A stretch of DNA of 64,000 nucleotides, taken from assembly GCF_024713975.1 (NCBI RefSeq), contig NC_091098.1, forward strand, positions 27,275,316-27,339,315, written 5' to 3'. Each line of letters begins with the position of its first letter. Positions within the stretch are counted from its first letter, which is position 1. Under the pieces are notes generated by a model. That model saw nothing but the letters and a program-made list of their open reading frames with translations, did no database searches and was not told where the DNA came from. This document shows, piece by piece, positions 10,186 to 20,906 of this stretch. A program made the translations under genes and the position numbers. This DNA is from Paralichthys olivaceus (taxonomy: Eukaryota; Chordata; Actinopteri; Pleuronectiformes; Paralichthyidae).

Positions 10186-11014
10186 ACGTGCACAGGTGTG
10201 TGTACCTGCGTCCTCCTCTCGGACCGGGTCCAGAACCACGCGGTCCAGCTGAGGAGCTTCCCAGCGAGCAAACAGAGAGTCGTCAGAGGTGATGATCCCT
10301 CGAGCGTAACGCCACGAAACCCTGGTCACATGAAAACTTTCACTAAATGGATTTTATTATCACTTGTTCTTCCACATTTAATAAAATAACTAAACTTTGA
10401 CAGGGTCATGGATCATTTCTGACATTAAAGCTGTGTGTGTGAGTGTGTGTGTGAAATCTTGGTTTCAAATATAAATATGAAGTATTTCTGTTTCATTTGA
10501 AACAAACAATAGAAGAAAGGTTAAATAGTGTAAAACTCTAGATTGTGTCTGAACTCTCTCCTCCTCTCTCACCTCCACGAGAACGTCCCCATCGCCTCCA
10601 TCACTTCTCCCAGACAGTCGAGCTCCAGCCTCCGTCCTGAGGTCACTGTCATCGTGGTGAGGCCGCACTTCCACGACTCCTGACACTTCACCTTGTGGAC
10701 ACGACACACCTCCGACACCTTGTTATCAGTCACATCATGAGAGTTAGAGTCTGAGCTGCTCCCTCGTGTTCGTTCGTCTCTCGTGTCTCTGTTACCTCCG
10801 TCCCTTCTCCGGCCTCCTCCATCTCTGCCCTGCTGTGTTTCATCAAACACAGGGTTTGCGTTCTGAGCCCCAGCCCACAGGTGGAGCTGCAGGGGGAGCT
10901 GTCGACGATGACCTCCACTGGCACCTCCTCCAGGTCAGCTGGGCCCAGAGGATAGAGGAGGAGGAGGAGGAGGAAGAGGAGAGGACGACGAAGGCCTTTA
11001 GATGCACAAAGCAT
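9754..11014 (-). CDS. tmem81: tmem81-like sperm-egg fusion immunoglobulin-domain protein
   Basis: TMEM81 is a sperm surface protein reported to act with IZUMO1 and SPACA6 in vertebrate fertilization. Exons on the minus strand are 11014-10796, 10718-10573, 10321-10206 and 9854-9754, giving 582 bp and 193 aa with consistent phases. Visible features are an N-terminal signal peptide (leucine run after MLCASKGLRRP), SPCSSTCGLGLRTQTLC, then KVKCQESWKCG, RRLELDC, YARGIITSDDSLF, and the Ig-fold end REEDAGTYLCDVQ followed by RRVKRVYWGVRVLPAGILNL. These align in order with mammalian TMEM81 (CTVTCGLG, ARGVIS, DSGTYRCDVQ, FGLRVLP). Two oddities: a 77-nt intron (10795-10719) with a weak acceptor must be assumed to keep frame, and TAA at 9756-9754 ends the protein before any transmembrane helix, whereas the human protein is about 255 aa. 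An acceptor at 11035 implies a 5'UTR exon upstream. Confidence 0.8.
10135..10192. repeat. (GT)n microsatellite in tmem81 intron 3
   Basis: A (GT)n run lies directly beside the exon 3 donor (10205). In the transcript it is a CA repeat just downstream of the 5' splice site. Confidence 0.9.
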
Positions 11015-12439
11015 TTCAAAGTCTGATGTTGAACCTGCAGAAAAGAAGAACGTCTTTAAAGAGTCAGCTGCTGTTATTATAAATGATGTTTTCATTAAAT
11101 CCCAGTTTTACACAGTGTTGATGAAATTAGTTTTGTTCATGAGTTTTTACTCAGCGGGAGAAAGAGCCATGATGATGACGAGATAAAAAACCTCCATGGA
11201 TCTGAGATGAACTGTTCATTTAGTTGAGTGCAAGCGATTTGTTTTATTCACAACCTGTTTTATTTTCCAGAAATCTTTGAGATACGACTCAAATTTACAG
11301 ATCCAGTTAAATGAGAGACAGAAAAACACTGAAGTAATAAAACTACTTCACAATTTACCTCAATGAAACCTTAGAACCTTTAGAGGATCCCGGATGATCA
11401 CAATGAAGAGGAAGTTGACTTAAATACAGTTATGAGACATGACAGTTAAAAAACATGGACCACAATTTCAAATCAAATACAAGGATATATAAAACCATTA
11501 CATTTGGAAGTTGGAAGGTTTTAGACCAAATTTTTAAGTTATCAAATGCAGAAGTGGATTTGATTTAAGGAAGGATGTGTTTTTTCTTCAAAGTTCAGAA
11601 CAAACTTGTGGGACACGAAGTGAAAGTCGTTGAGCAGGTGAGATCATGTCATCTGACTGAGGGATGATCTGGACGTTCTCCGGTCAGAGCTTCAGAGTGA
11701 AATATAAAGAGAATCACAACTGATGGTTACATCAGCGTCAGTGATTCAAACTGAATCACTGTGATTAATATAAATCACATCACTGTGTTCAGGACTTATC
11801 TTCCTGAAGATCACTCAACAACTCTCAGTGGTTTTCAGTTTCCCCTCAACACAGTGACTCTGACTGACACAGGATCTGTCTTCCGTCTGACGCCTGCTGC
11901 ACACACATCACCTCTCAGGATCCTTCGCTGCCGCCGGGTTCGAAGGTCGAGCTGCTCCCAAAGTTCAAATCCACGGAACCGAAGCTGCTGCTGCTGCTCA
12001 GTCTGATGCTGACTGGGATGTTCAGTTGCATGTTGTCATGACAACATGTTCCTGCACCCTGTGGGTTCAACTGCTGTGAACTGATCAGTTATTACTCCTC
12101 TGTAGTTGTTGAAATCTAAAATACTTAAATATACATAGAATTAAACTTTAATTTTAAGTTTGAAACACAATAGAAAACACAGTAAATAACAACATGCAAT
12201 AACAAAATGAATTCAATGCATAAATTACAGTTGTAAAGCCGAGTATTGTTAAGAGAATAAAAGCTTATCGTTGTAAACGTTGATATCTTGATTGATAAAT
12301 TCCAGATGGAATAAGGTCGTGATCGTGATCCACTGATCAGAATCTCTTTTTCTATAAATCATTTCCTGTTTTATTTTGGTAGTCTTTATCTTGTGAGTGT
12401 CTGTCTACTTCCTGTTGTCGTCCAGTTATCCATGCAAAC

Positions 12440-12590
12440 ATGTGGGAGTGTGTGTGTTGTGTGTGTGTTGTGCATGTGTTGTGTGTGTTTGTGCGTGTGT
12501 TTGTGAGTGTGTGTGTTCATTGTGAGTGTGTGTGTGTGTTGTGTGTGTTTGTGCGTGTGTTTGTGAGTGTGTGTGTGTGTTGTGTGTGTT
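12440..12590. repeat. GTGTGTTGTGTGTGTTTGTGCGTG minisatellite
   Basis: The array is an imperfect GT-based tandem repeat with two near-identical blocks of about 60 bp (gtgtgtttgtgcgtgtgtttgtgagtgt). It has no coding value. Confidence 0.85.
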
Positions 12591-12683
12591 TGAACATCCA
12601 TGTATGTTTTCCTGTCTCTGAGTCTCAGCTTCTATTTTTGTCAGTGAGTCAGTGACTCTGTGAGTCAATCATTCACATTCACC

Positions 12684-12716
<33 letters not shown>

Positions 12717-13312
12717 TGAGTCAATCATTCACCTCCATCCTGACGAGAGGAAATGCTGCACGGAGGATGGATGTGACATCTGAAGGATCTAACCACAGAA
12801 TCAGTGTCTCACTCACGATCTCACAGTCGTGACAAAGAACTCAGACGTCTCCGACTTTGACAACGTACAAACTGGGGTTTAACAGATGTCCCGTGTACGG
12901 AGGTTTGAATCCCTCCGTGGCCCCGTCCTCCTCCGCTCTCCCTCCTTTCACACCTTCAGTCTGCTCCATCAATAAAAACCAACAACATCTTATTTAACAA
13001 ACTAGAAGCAACATAATTAAAGAGGTGTGTGTTGGTCGGTGTAACTCAGGACCCGTCCACCAACGTTCCTTCAGTTCCCCCTTGCTGCCATGTGGGGGCA
13101 CTAGTGATGTTTTAATGAACCTCCTGGAATAAATAAAGATGAATTTACTTAATCAACATTTATAAAAAAAAACTTTACCACTGTATATTTAGATTCTTCA
13201 CAGAAACAGAAAGAAGAGAAATGGTCACGTCTTTATCTGGACATCAGAATAAAGACGAGGCCTCAGCCTGGCTCCAGCTGCTCTCTGTTCCCGGCCTCGT
13301 GCTGACGTTGGG

Positions 13313-13356
13313 AGGGGGAGGAGGAGGAGGAGGAGGAGGAGGAGGAGGAGGAGGAG
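13313..13356. repeat. (GGA)n trinucleotide repeat
   Basis: About 14 GGA units form a purine tract in the intergenic region. The chance frames through it read poly-G, poly-P or poly-S. Confidence 0.9.
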
Positions 13357-15227
13357 GCAGACTGAGCTGTCGTCCCTTGAAAGAGACAAACTGTGACTCT
13401 GATGAAATATTTAACTTCATTGTTACTATAACGACTGAACGACTCACACACTCAGGTGTAAGATGGAAGAAAGTAAAATAATAAATCATTGCCACTAGTT
13501 ATTAATTCTTTGCTTCTTTTTATGTTTAGTTCCCCGTCAGGGAGAGTTCATTTTATTTCTAGATGAAGCACAACTCAGTTATTATTACTCAGATGTAAGT
13601 TTTTACTTTACTGTTATCTGCTGCAGGGGGACGCAGAGTTTCCCACAAACAGCAACACTCCGTCATTAAATAAAACCTTGAATGCTTGAACCAACACTGA
13701 CTAAACAATTTGCAGATGATTTCCAGAAGTGACGTCCAAACTCCAGGAGGCCTTGAGACAAGACGTCAACTCCTTGGAGCAGACGACTGCATCACAGAAT
13801 GTTCTGGACGTTTTCACGTCCGATGACCACGTCAATGAAAGCGAACCCAGACTGTTCCCGGCCTCTGGCAGTATTTATCTCTTGTTGTCGTCTGTTCCCT
13901 CAGTGACTCTTCTCTCAGCGTTTGTTGCACAACATGAGAAACAAGTGTTGAAGGCAGCGTCTGCTCTGCTGAGTGGGTGAGGGATGAAAAGCATCAGTGG
14001 TGATTGACGGTGATCATTCGCTGAGGTTGACGTCTCGAGAAGTCGCCGACTGATAACATGTCGTTCATGTGACGCAGCCATGAGAGTCGATCAGGGAGTC
14101 ACACAGACAGAAGAAAGGAAATCAAGCGTCTCTCTCTCTTTCTCTCTATCATCCATCCATCTGTCCTTTCAGATTTACTCGTCAGATGTTTCAGCACGTC
14201 TTCAGCGAAGCCGTTGGCCCCAGATCAAACTTGTTGGAATCCTTTTCTTCGGTCCATCGATGAACTGGTTGACCAGACGTGACGAGTGGTTCGGTCCCAC
14301 TCCTTCTTTCTCCAGTCGCCCAGAGCTCCGCTTCTCTTCAGCACCTTCAGCGTCACCACGTGGACCAGAACCTGGACCAGAACCTGGACCTGCTTCTGGT
14401 TCTGGTCCTCGATGGACGTTCACTGAAATCTTGAGGTTGACGACATCTTTCTGTTCGTCATCATACAACGTATATTTAAACACATTTTAAAAGAACAACT
14501 TGTTGAATTCATGTGTGAACTGTTGTTTTGTAACGTCTCGAGCTTAATGTGATGAAAACTGAATGATCTACTGGTTGTCTTTGTTTTGATGGATCACATG
14601 TTGAACCTTTTCTTCTTCTTCTTCTTCTTCTTCTTCTTCTTCTTCGTGTCTCTGCTCTGGGCCTCAGGCAGGTGAGTCTTCATCAACTTCCTTGTTTCCA
14701 CGCTTGCTAAACGTGACCCGGCATCGACACCTGACCACAGACTGACCAATGGGGGAGCAGGACTGGAAACGCGTCACCGTTCACGTTCAGCTGGAGACGA
14801 CTGCTGCGTTCACGTTCTGGGGGAAAATAGAAAACTTCCAGCTTTCAAACATATCTTTGTCTTTTTTTTAAATTGAAACACGAATTTTAACACATACACA
14901 AGGTACACACAGTGCAATAAAAAGACAAAGGTGTAAACACACAATTTATAAATACATTCATTTGGAAAAGGAAACAATAGGCACAACTGGTATGTTCACC
15001 AGACTGTGGATCAGTTCGTAAATCTCATGTAAACACTTATTTGTTAGATTAACAGTTTGAATGTATATAGTTTTAATGTGAGTTATGTTCAGATATTAAT
15101 TCCCAACAGAGAAGGACTCAGTGGAAAATCCTCATCCAGTCAAGTCGCTTGTTGTTTCTTCGCCTTTTATTTTATCGCATTTTTCCCGCAGGTCTGTGAA
15201 CGCGTCGTGAGAGTGGAACACTGATTT

Positions 15228-15240
15228 GGCGCATGCGCAC
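15228..15240. promoter_or_regulatory. NRF1-type palindrome in the probable cry1b promoter
   Basis: GGCGCATGCGCAC contains the GCGCATGCGC core bound by NRF1 in many CpG promoters. It sits just upstream of the GC-rich segment taken as cry1b exon 1. Confidence 0.5.
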
Positions 15241-15420
15241 TGAGCCGAACTCTTATGAAACTAAGTAGAGCAGCAGCCGGAGACAAACACCGGAGACAGA
15301 CACCGGACACACACCGGACCTTCACCGGAGACCCACACCGACCTGCCGACCTGCACTCAGCCGGGAGATGCGTCTGTCCCTGGGCCTGACATAGACTTCA
15401 GCTCCGGGAGGCAGCTCCAG
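15241..15420 (+). other. cry1b: Probable cry1b 5'UTR exon 1
   Basis: The coding start of cry1b lies only 6 bp inside an exon whose acceptor (cctctttcag) ends at 17153, so at least one upstream non-coding exon is required. This GC-rich, ACCGGA-repeating stretch follows an NRF1 palindrome and ends at a strong donor, ctccag|gtgaga, at 15420/15421. The 5' end is approximate and the pairing with 17154 is inferred. Confidence 0.5.
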
Positions 15421-15489
15421 GTGAGAAGCGTCTCTCTGCTCAGAACAGCTCGGTTGTATAAGCGTCGCTCCGCTGACCTCGATTCTCGT

Positions 15490-15640
15490 GTTGGCTCTTT
15501 ACCTCCACTGACACGTCCAGGTTCGGTCCCAGCTTCAGGTGTTGGCTCTTTACCTCCACTGACACGTCCAGGTTCGATCCCAGCTTCAGGTGTTGGCTCT
15601 TTAGCTCCACTGACACGTCCAGGTTCGATCCCAGCTTCAG
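15490..15640. repeat. 51-bp minisatellite, about 3 copies
   Basis: Units start at 15490, 15541 and 15592 with exact 51-bp spacing and only a few substitutions (for example ggttcggtcc/ggttcgatcc and tacctcc/tagctcc). The array begins 70 bp after the presumed cry1b exon 1 donor. The frame through it reads a 17-residue repeat (GSLPPLTRPGS), probably not translated. Confidence 0.92.
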
Positions 15641-15787
15641 GCGGGCAGCTGCTGTTTGTCTTCAGCTGGTTCTTCTTGACCTCTGCTCTGAGGGAGCTCC
15701 ATGTTCTCAGCTTCATTCAGAAGATCTGACCTCATTTCATCTTCAGCCTGTTTGTTCCACTGAGGAGCAGCTGACCTCCTGAGAGTC

Positions 15788-16145
15788 ATGTTCACATGTT
15801 TACATGTTCCTCATGTTCCTCATGTTCACATGTTTACATGTTCCTCATGTTCACATGTTTACATGTTCCTCATGTTTACATGTTTACATGTTCCTCATGT
15901 TTACATGTTTACATGTTCCTCATGTTCCTCATGTTTACATGTTCACATGTTCCTCATGTTCACATGTTCCTCATGTTCACATGTTCCTCATGTTTACATG
16001 TTCACATGTTTACATGTTCCTCATGTTCCTCATGTTCACATGTTTACATGTTCACATGTTCCTCATGTTCACATGTTTACATGTTTACATGTTCTTCATG
16101 TTTACATGTTCCTCATGTTCACATGTTCCTCATCTTCATCATGTT
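15788..16145. repeat. catgttcacatgtttacatgttcctcatgtt array
   Basis: This is a 360-bp array built of 6- and 9-bp blocks (catgtt, cacatgtt, tacatgtt, cctcatgtt) in variable order. All blocks share the palindrome ACATGT or TCATGT. It is open in all three plus frames and is not coding. Confidence 0.93.
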
Positions 16146-16222
16146 CCACAGACCTATTAATTGTAACTGACATTGTCCTGATAGCAGTGTGACGTTTATC
16201 TGAGACCCTCCATCTTCACCCA

Positions 16223-16268
16223 CTCCTCCTCCTCCTCCTCCTCCTCCTCCTCCTCCTCCTCCTCCTCC
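16223..16268. repeat. (CTC)n trinucleotide repeat
   Basis: About 15 CTC units lie in the presumed cry1b intron 1, followed by repeated ccctcactc blocks. Confidence 0.9.
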
Positions 16269-17159
16269 CCCTCACTCCCCCTCACTCCCACATCAGATAT
16301 GTCAGTGATGGAGGGTCCAGGTCCACTGTGACGGTTTCTCTGTGGAAAACAAATGGATGGATCACGTCACCTTCAGGTGCTGCAGTGATCCATCGGTTCC
16401 TCTGTGGACGTCTGATCTCGTCTCAGAGATAGGACAGACTCTTTGTTAGAGTTGTGGACTCCAGCTGTGACCTGGAGTCAGGTGATGCTCAAGGTGTTGG
16501 CTCAGGATTGTGCAGCGTAACGGGGTGAACAGGTGGTGGAGCGGTTACTCAGAGCTGGTCCTTGGGCCGCTCTACCTGAGCCACAGTCACAAGGTTACTC
16601 TGTGTGACAAGACTGAGCGAACAGAGAACTAATGTAGATCAGAAATATCTTCTAAACATAAGTGAATGAAAAAATCTGTATATTAAATTCTACTGAAGAG
16701 ACAAAAAGATCTGAAGTTGTTCGATATGCTGGGTTTGATTCTGAGTCAGTTTCTGGTCATTGATGCCAAATAACTGAAGAGCAGAAGTTATTTGAGTTTT
16801 ATGACGAACTGTCATCAGAGAAAAAGTCAAAGTGTAGAAACCAGAGGAATCAGCGTCAGATCCTTCAGACCGGTTTCGATCAGAGTCCTGCTGCGGCCCT
16901 GAATCAGGATCCACGGCTTCTGATTGGTTGCTCGTTCTTTCCATAGACAGGAAGCTTTCACCAAATATAATGTGTGAAAACTATTTTAAGAAGTGTCCCT
17001 CTCCCGCTGTACAGCCCCTCCCCCCCCCCGTCTGTGCTGCTGAAGATGGAGTAAAAAGATGTGGGAGCATGTGAAGTGTTAGTGATGCAGTTCCACTCAC
17101 AGAGTTTCACCACCTTTCAGTCGCTCATCCTCTCCGTCACCTTCCTCTTTCAGAATAAA

Positions 17160-20100
17160 ATGACCCGAAACTCCATCCACTGGTTCCGCAAGGGCCTTCG
17201 TCTCCATGACAACCCCGCGCTGCAGGAGGCGGTCCGGGGGGCGGACACGGTGCGCTGCGTTTACTTCCTGGACCCGTGGTTCGCAGGATCGTCCAACGTC
17301 GGGGTCAACAGGTGGAGGTAAGACGACCTGACTGTGGCTGTAAACAGATTTAGGTCGTGGTAATAAACAAAAGAAAATATAGATAAAATACATCATGGTT
17401 CCCAAACTGAGGGTCGTGACCCCACAACATGTGACAGATCATCAAGAGGATTTGAAACAGGAAAACTTTACTTTTTCATTTTTCTCAAATTTTTATTTTA
17501 AATTATTCAAATGAAAAAAAAATCTACAAAAAATCCTAAATGAGGGTTTGTGATTTAAAAGCTTTTGATTTCAGAAGAAGCTTTGCCTCAGAAACAACAG
17601 CAGCAGCAGAAACAGAAGCTCGGAGCTGCAGTTCTTCAACACACAACATGATGTCAGCATTTCTCTGCTCGTGAAGCTGCGTCTGTTCTGGTGTCTGAGG
17701 GAGGCTCCTCTCTGCTCCGATGTCCTGTTCAGTCCCGGGTCAGCGTCACAGACGACAAATGAAATGCGTGTTTTTATCAGGTGGAATAAATGAGACAGTC
17801 TGGACCTGCTGGCTCCGCCACAGGAAGCCCTCTTGTTTCAGTGCGCTCATATAAATGATAAAGATCAGACGCAGGTAGAGCTCAGTGATTGGAGGAGTCG
17901 GTCACAGCTGGAGTTTCTGAGCGGGGGCAGTTATATATATATATATGTGTGTTTTCATGTGAGTACATGTGAGTGAGTACATGTGAGTGAGTTTGTGAAG
18001 CGTTGTATCGCTCCACTGGGCCGTTCTCTATTTTGCTCTTTAGAGCCGTTTGTCGTCTTCACACAAGCTCAGCGGACAGTGAAGCCGGTGACTCAGAGAC
18101 CTCCAGCTGACTGGGAGACTATAAATGTACGGAACAGAGGTGTTGCTGGCGGAGACGCTCTGCAGGAAGGAAACACACATATCTGTTTGAAAAAGCTAAT
18201 TTGTAGGTCACTGGTGAAGCAGACGCACTTTGTCTTTGTCGTTTCTTCTTCATGGCAGTTTTCTGCCCGAGGAAAGGAGGAGCAGGATGTTTGGACACGT
18301 CAATATATATAATTGATTAAAGGTCAAATAAACAACATCGTGCGCCCCCCCTGTTGGGAGGTTCGACATTATGCGGTTCAGTGTCTTGCACGAGCCGGGA
18401 ATCGAACCACTGACCCTTAGATTACTGGATGAGCTCCTGAGCCACGGCCGTCCCGCAGCGCGCAGTAGATTTCACGATGTGTCCCACTCGTCAGGGCCGA
18501 GGCATCAACGTAAATCAAACACGCCTCTGTCAAACCCGTGACCACGACAACCTGTGGTTTTCTGCAGAGGCTGAAAAGCTTCAAACACAAGAACTAAGAG
18601 GTTTTATTTTCATGTTCATGGGAGAACATTGCTTTGAAAGATGATTTGGACAGTTTGGGAGTCAGTCCCGTGTCTGGACACACGACGCAGCAGGTCAGCA
18701 GATGTCTGCAGCGTTAATAGCCACCACGCTAACACCTGCAGATCTGTATCTGGTGCACTCATCCCATTAGCTCCGTTATTTTTACCTGAAACTTGGACTG
18801 AAAATGTCTCGCAGGTCTGTGGTTCTGGGATTAAACTGATCCAGGGACAATTGTAATCGTATCAATGGAAGGCTCATAAAGTTCAGTTCTTATTGTCACA
18901 GAGACGCCGGTCAGCGAGCAGCCGGTCAGCGAGCCGCCACATTTGCTCTCGGTCGGTACGTCCAGACGAGCGGGTCAACTCTAAATCCGCTGTATCTCTG
19001 ACACACATCTTTATCCCTCAGATATTATAGTGTCGCTGTAAATAATCCTCCGGTGTTACTGCAGCCCTCGTGAATCTGCACCACTGGAAACATAATCAGC
19101 CTGGATTTATTTATTTAGCTCCAGTTTCCTCCTGAAGATTAGACCAAAGGTTTGAAAGCAACAGGCTTTTCTTTTCTTTTTTTAAAGTTGTTCCTTTAAA
19201 TGATCCATTTAATTCAATCTTGCGTTTCACTGCTGCATCGCACATAAAACATTTCAGAAATCCCAAGTTTCCCTCCCTGATGAATGAAACACCGTTTATC
19301 ACACATTACATTTGACGCCACGAGACGTGTTCCGACACATTCTAGAACCATTTCCTGTTTTAGAACATCTCATGTGAAGATGATTAAAACAACCACATGC
19401 TGACAGTTGAAGGTTTGGTTACAGGAAAACAAGATCTCATCTTTATTGACGATCCTTTTCTAAAATCCTCTGACTGAAGAAAACAAATAGACGTAAACTA
19501 GATGTAGTTCTTTCTCTTAATCCTGTGACAGTCGGACCTTCTAGTTTAACGTGGTGAGAACGTTTCATTCTGGATGAAGCTGATTTTTCCAACTTCTCTC
19601 TGCTGTGAAGTTTGAAATAAGAGAATGGAGATCATATCATTTTCCATTTGCACAACCTGTTGAACTCTTCACTAAGTGCTCTCAGTGGATGTGGCACAGT
19701 GAGCAGGCAGGAGACGGACGAGGAGATGAGTTGAAGAGCTGCGGCTCTGGATCATCGATTGTTTTGTTTTTTCATCTGGTGGAAAATGTGAGAAGGAGAT
19801 GTAGGTTAGTGTGCCAGTGAAACTTCTGAGCAGTTATGTGATCCTGACCTACTTGTGAGGAGGCTCTTCCTCGTGGCCTGAGCACCGCGGAAAACCCCGG
19901 AGGTGAAACACTAGAGATATTTAACTGAATGAAGATTTCTGGCTTTGATTGAAGTTTGATATAATAAGATGTTTGAGAGCTGAAGAGAAATGTTGTCCTG
20001 TTGTTGCAGTGAAACCAGGAGACGATCACTGAAGCTGGTAAATCTGCGAACACTTTTTAAACCTGGGAGTCGACCGACGCTCTTCTTTGACTCGGAGAAA

Positions 20101-20830
20101 CGTTCGACTCGCCTGAAGAGAAATGAGTCGAACCGTTAGCAGAGTGCGGAAATACGGAAGATTGAGCGTTTATTTAGTCTCAAGTTTCACCAGCACAAAA
20201 ACCGTACTTGTGATAAGAGTTCGAATAAAATTGACAGAAACATCTGTGACACACATTTACTGAACGTCTACTTGGTTGGTTTGGTTCATGTCCCATCTGC
20301 TAACGTAGAGGGGGAGGAGTTTGTGACGCTAACATCACAGATCCGTGCTGCAAAGTCCAACATCTCACATGTCGTGTAGCTCCTGCTCGTCAGTGACACT
20401 GGAGGCTGAGTGCAAACAGCTTCCATCAAGACATTTAAAGCCACTGAACACGTCAGACAAAGATGAACACCCAGAACAATCCGGTCTTTAGTTCACAGTT
20501 CACTTCATCGACGGCAGGTTGTTGTGTTCAGTTGTGAATATCTGTGACACACAAGTGATTCTTGGGTTCTTCACACAAAGACGTCAGGAATCATTTATTA
20601 TACGTTTTTTTCTACAATGATTGTTCGCCCACTGAGAGAGTGAGAGAGGAAAATAATGAGTGTGTGTGTGTGTGTGTGTGTGCACGTGTGTGCACGCACG
20701 GCCAGAAATGAGGTTACTGGGCTAGGATTGTGTTGTTGTGCGGTCGAAGCTCAGTGTGTGTGTTCAAAGAGATGTAGGCCAGTTATATAAGGGTCGAGGC
20801 AGCCAACGCACGCGCACACACGCACACACA

Positions 20831-20906
<76 letters not shown>

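Larger units (their letters stand above)
11035..15180. other. Intergenic region between tmem81 and cry1b, no firm gene
   Basis: The region holds microsatellites: GT/TTGTG at 12446-12590, (CA)n at 12684-12714 flanked by 19-bp direct repeats, (GGA)n at 13313-13356 and (TTC)n at 14609-14646. Several short minus-strand frames look mildly protein-like, for example 12016-11946 ending SVDLNFGSSSTFEP, 12970-12860 containing FKPPYTGHLLNPS, and 14483-14202. They do not join into a recognisable gene. The sequence near 14880-14950 is AT-rich. Confidence 0.55.

Noticed and set aside
13244-13495. Polyproline or polyserine protein on the minus strand
   Set aside because: It arises from the (GGA)n repeat and has no supporting exon structure.
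15788-16192. Three overlapping 118-134 codon frames rich in Met, Phe, Thr, Cys and His
   Set aside because: They translate the catgtt array in all three frames, so there is no coding preference.
18398-18444. A tRNA gene with box A and box B
   Set aside because: The flanks and the gcaagacactgaacc body mark a SINE. The head does not form a good cloverleaf.
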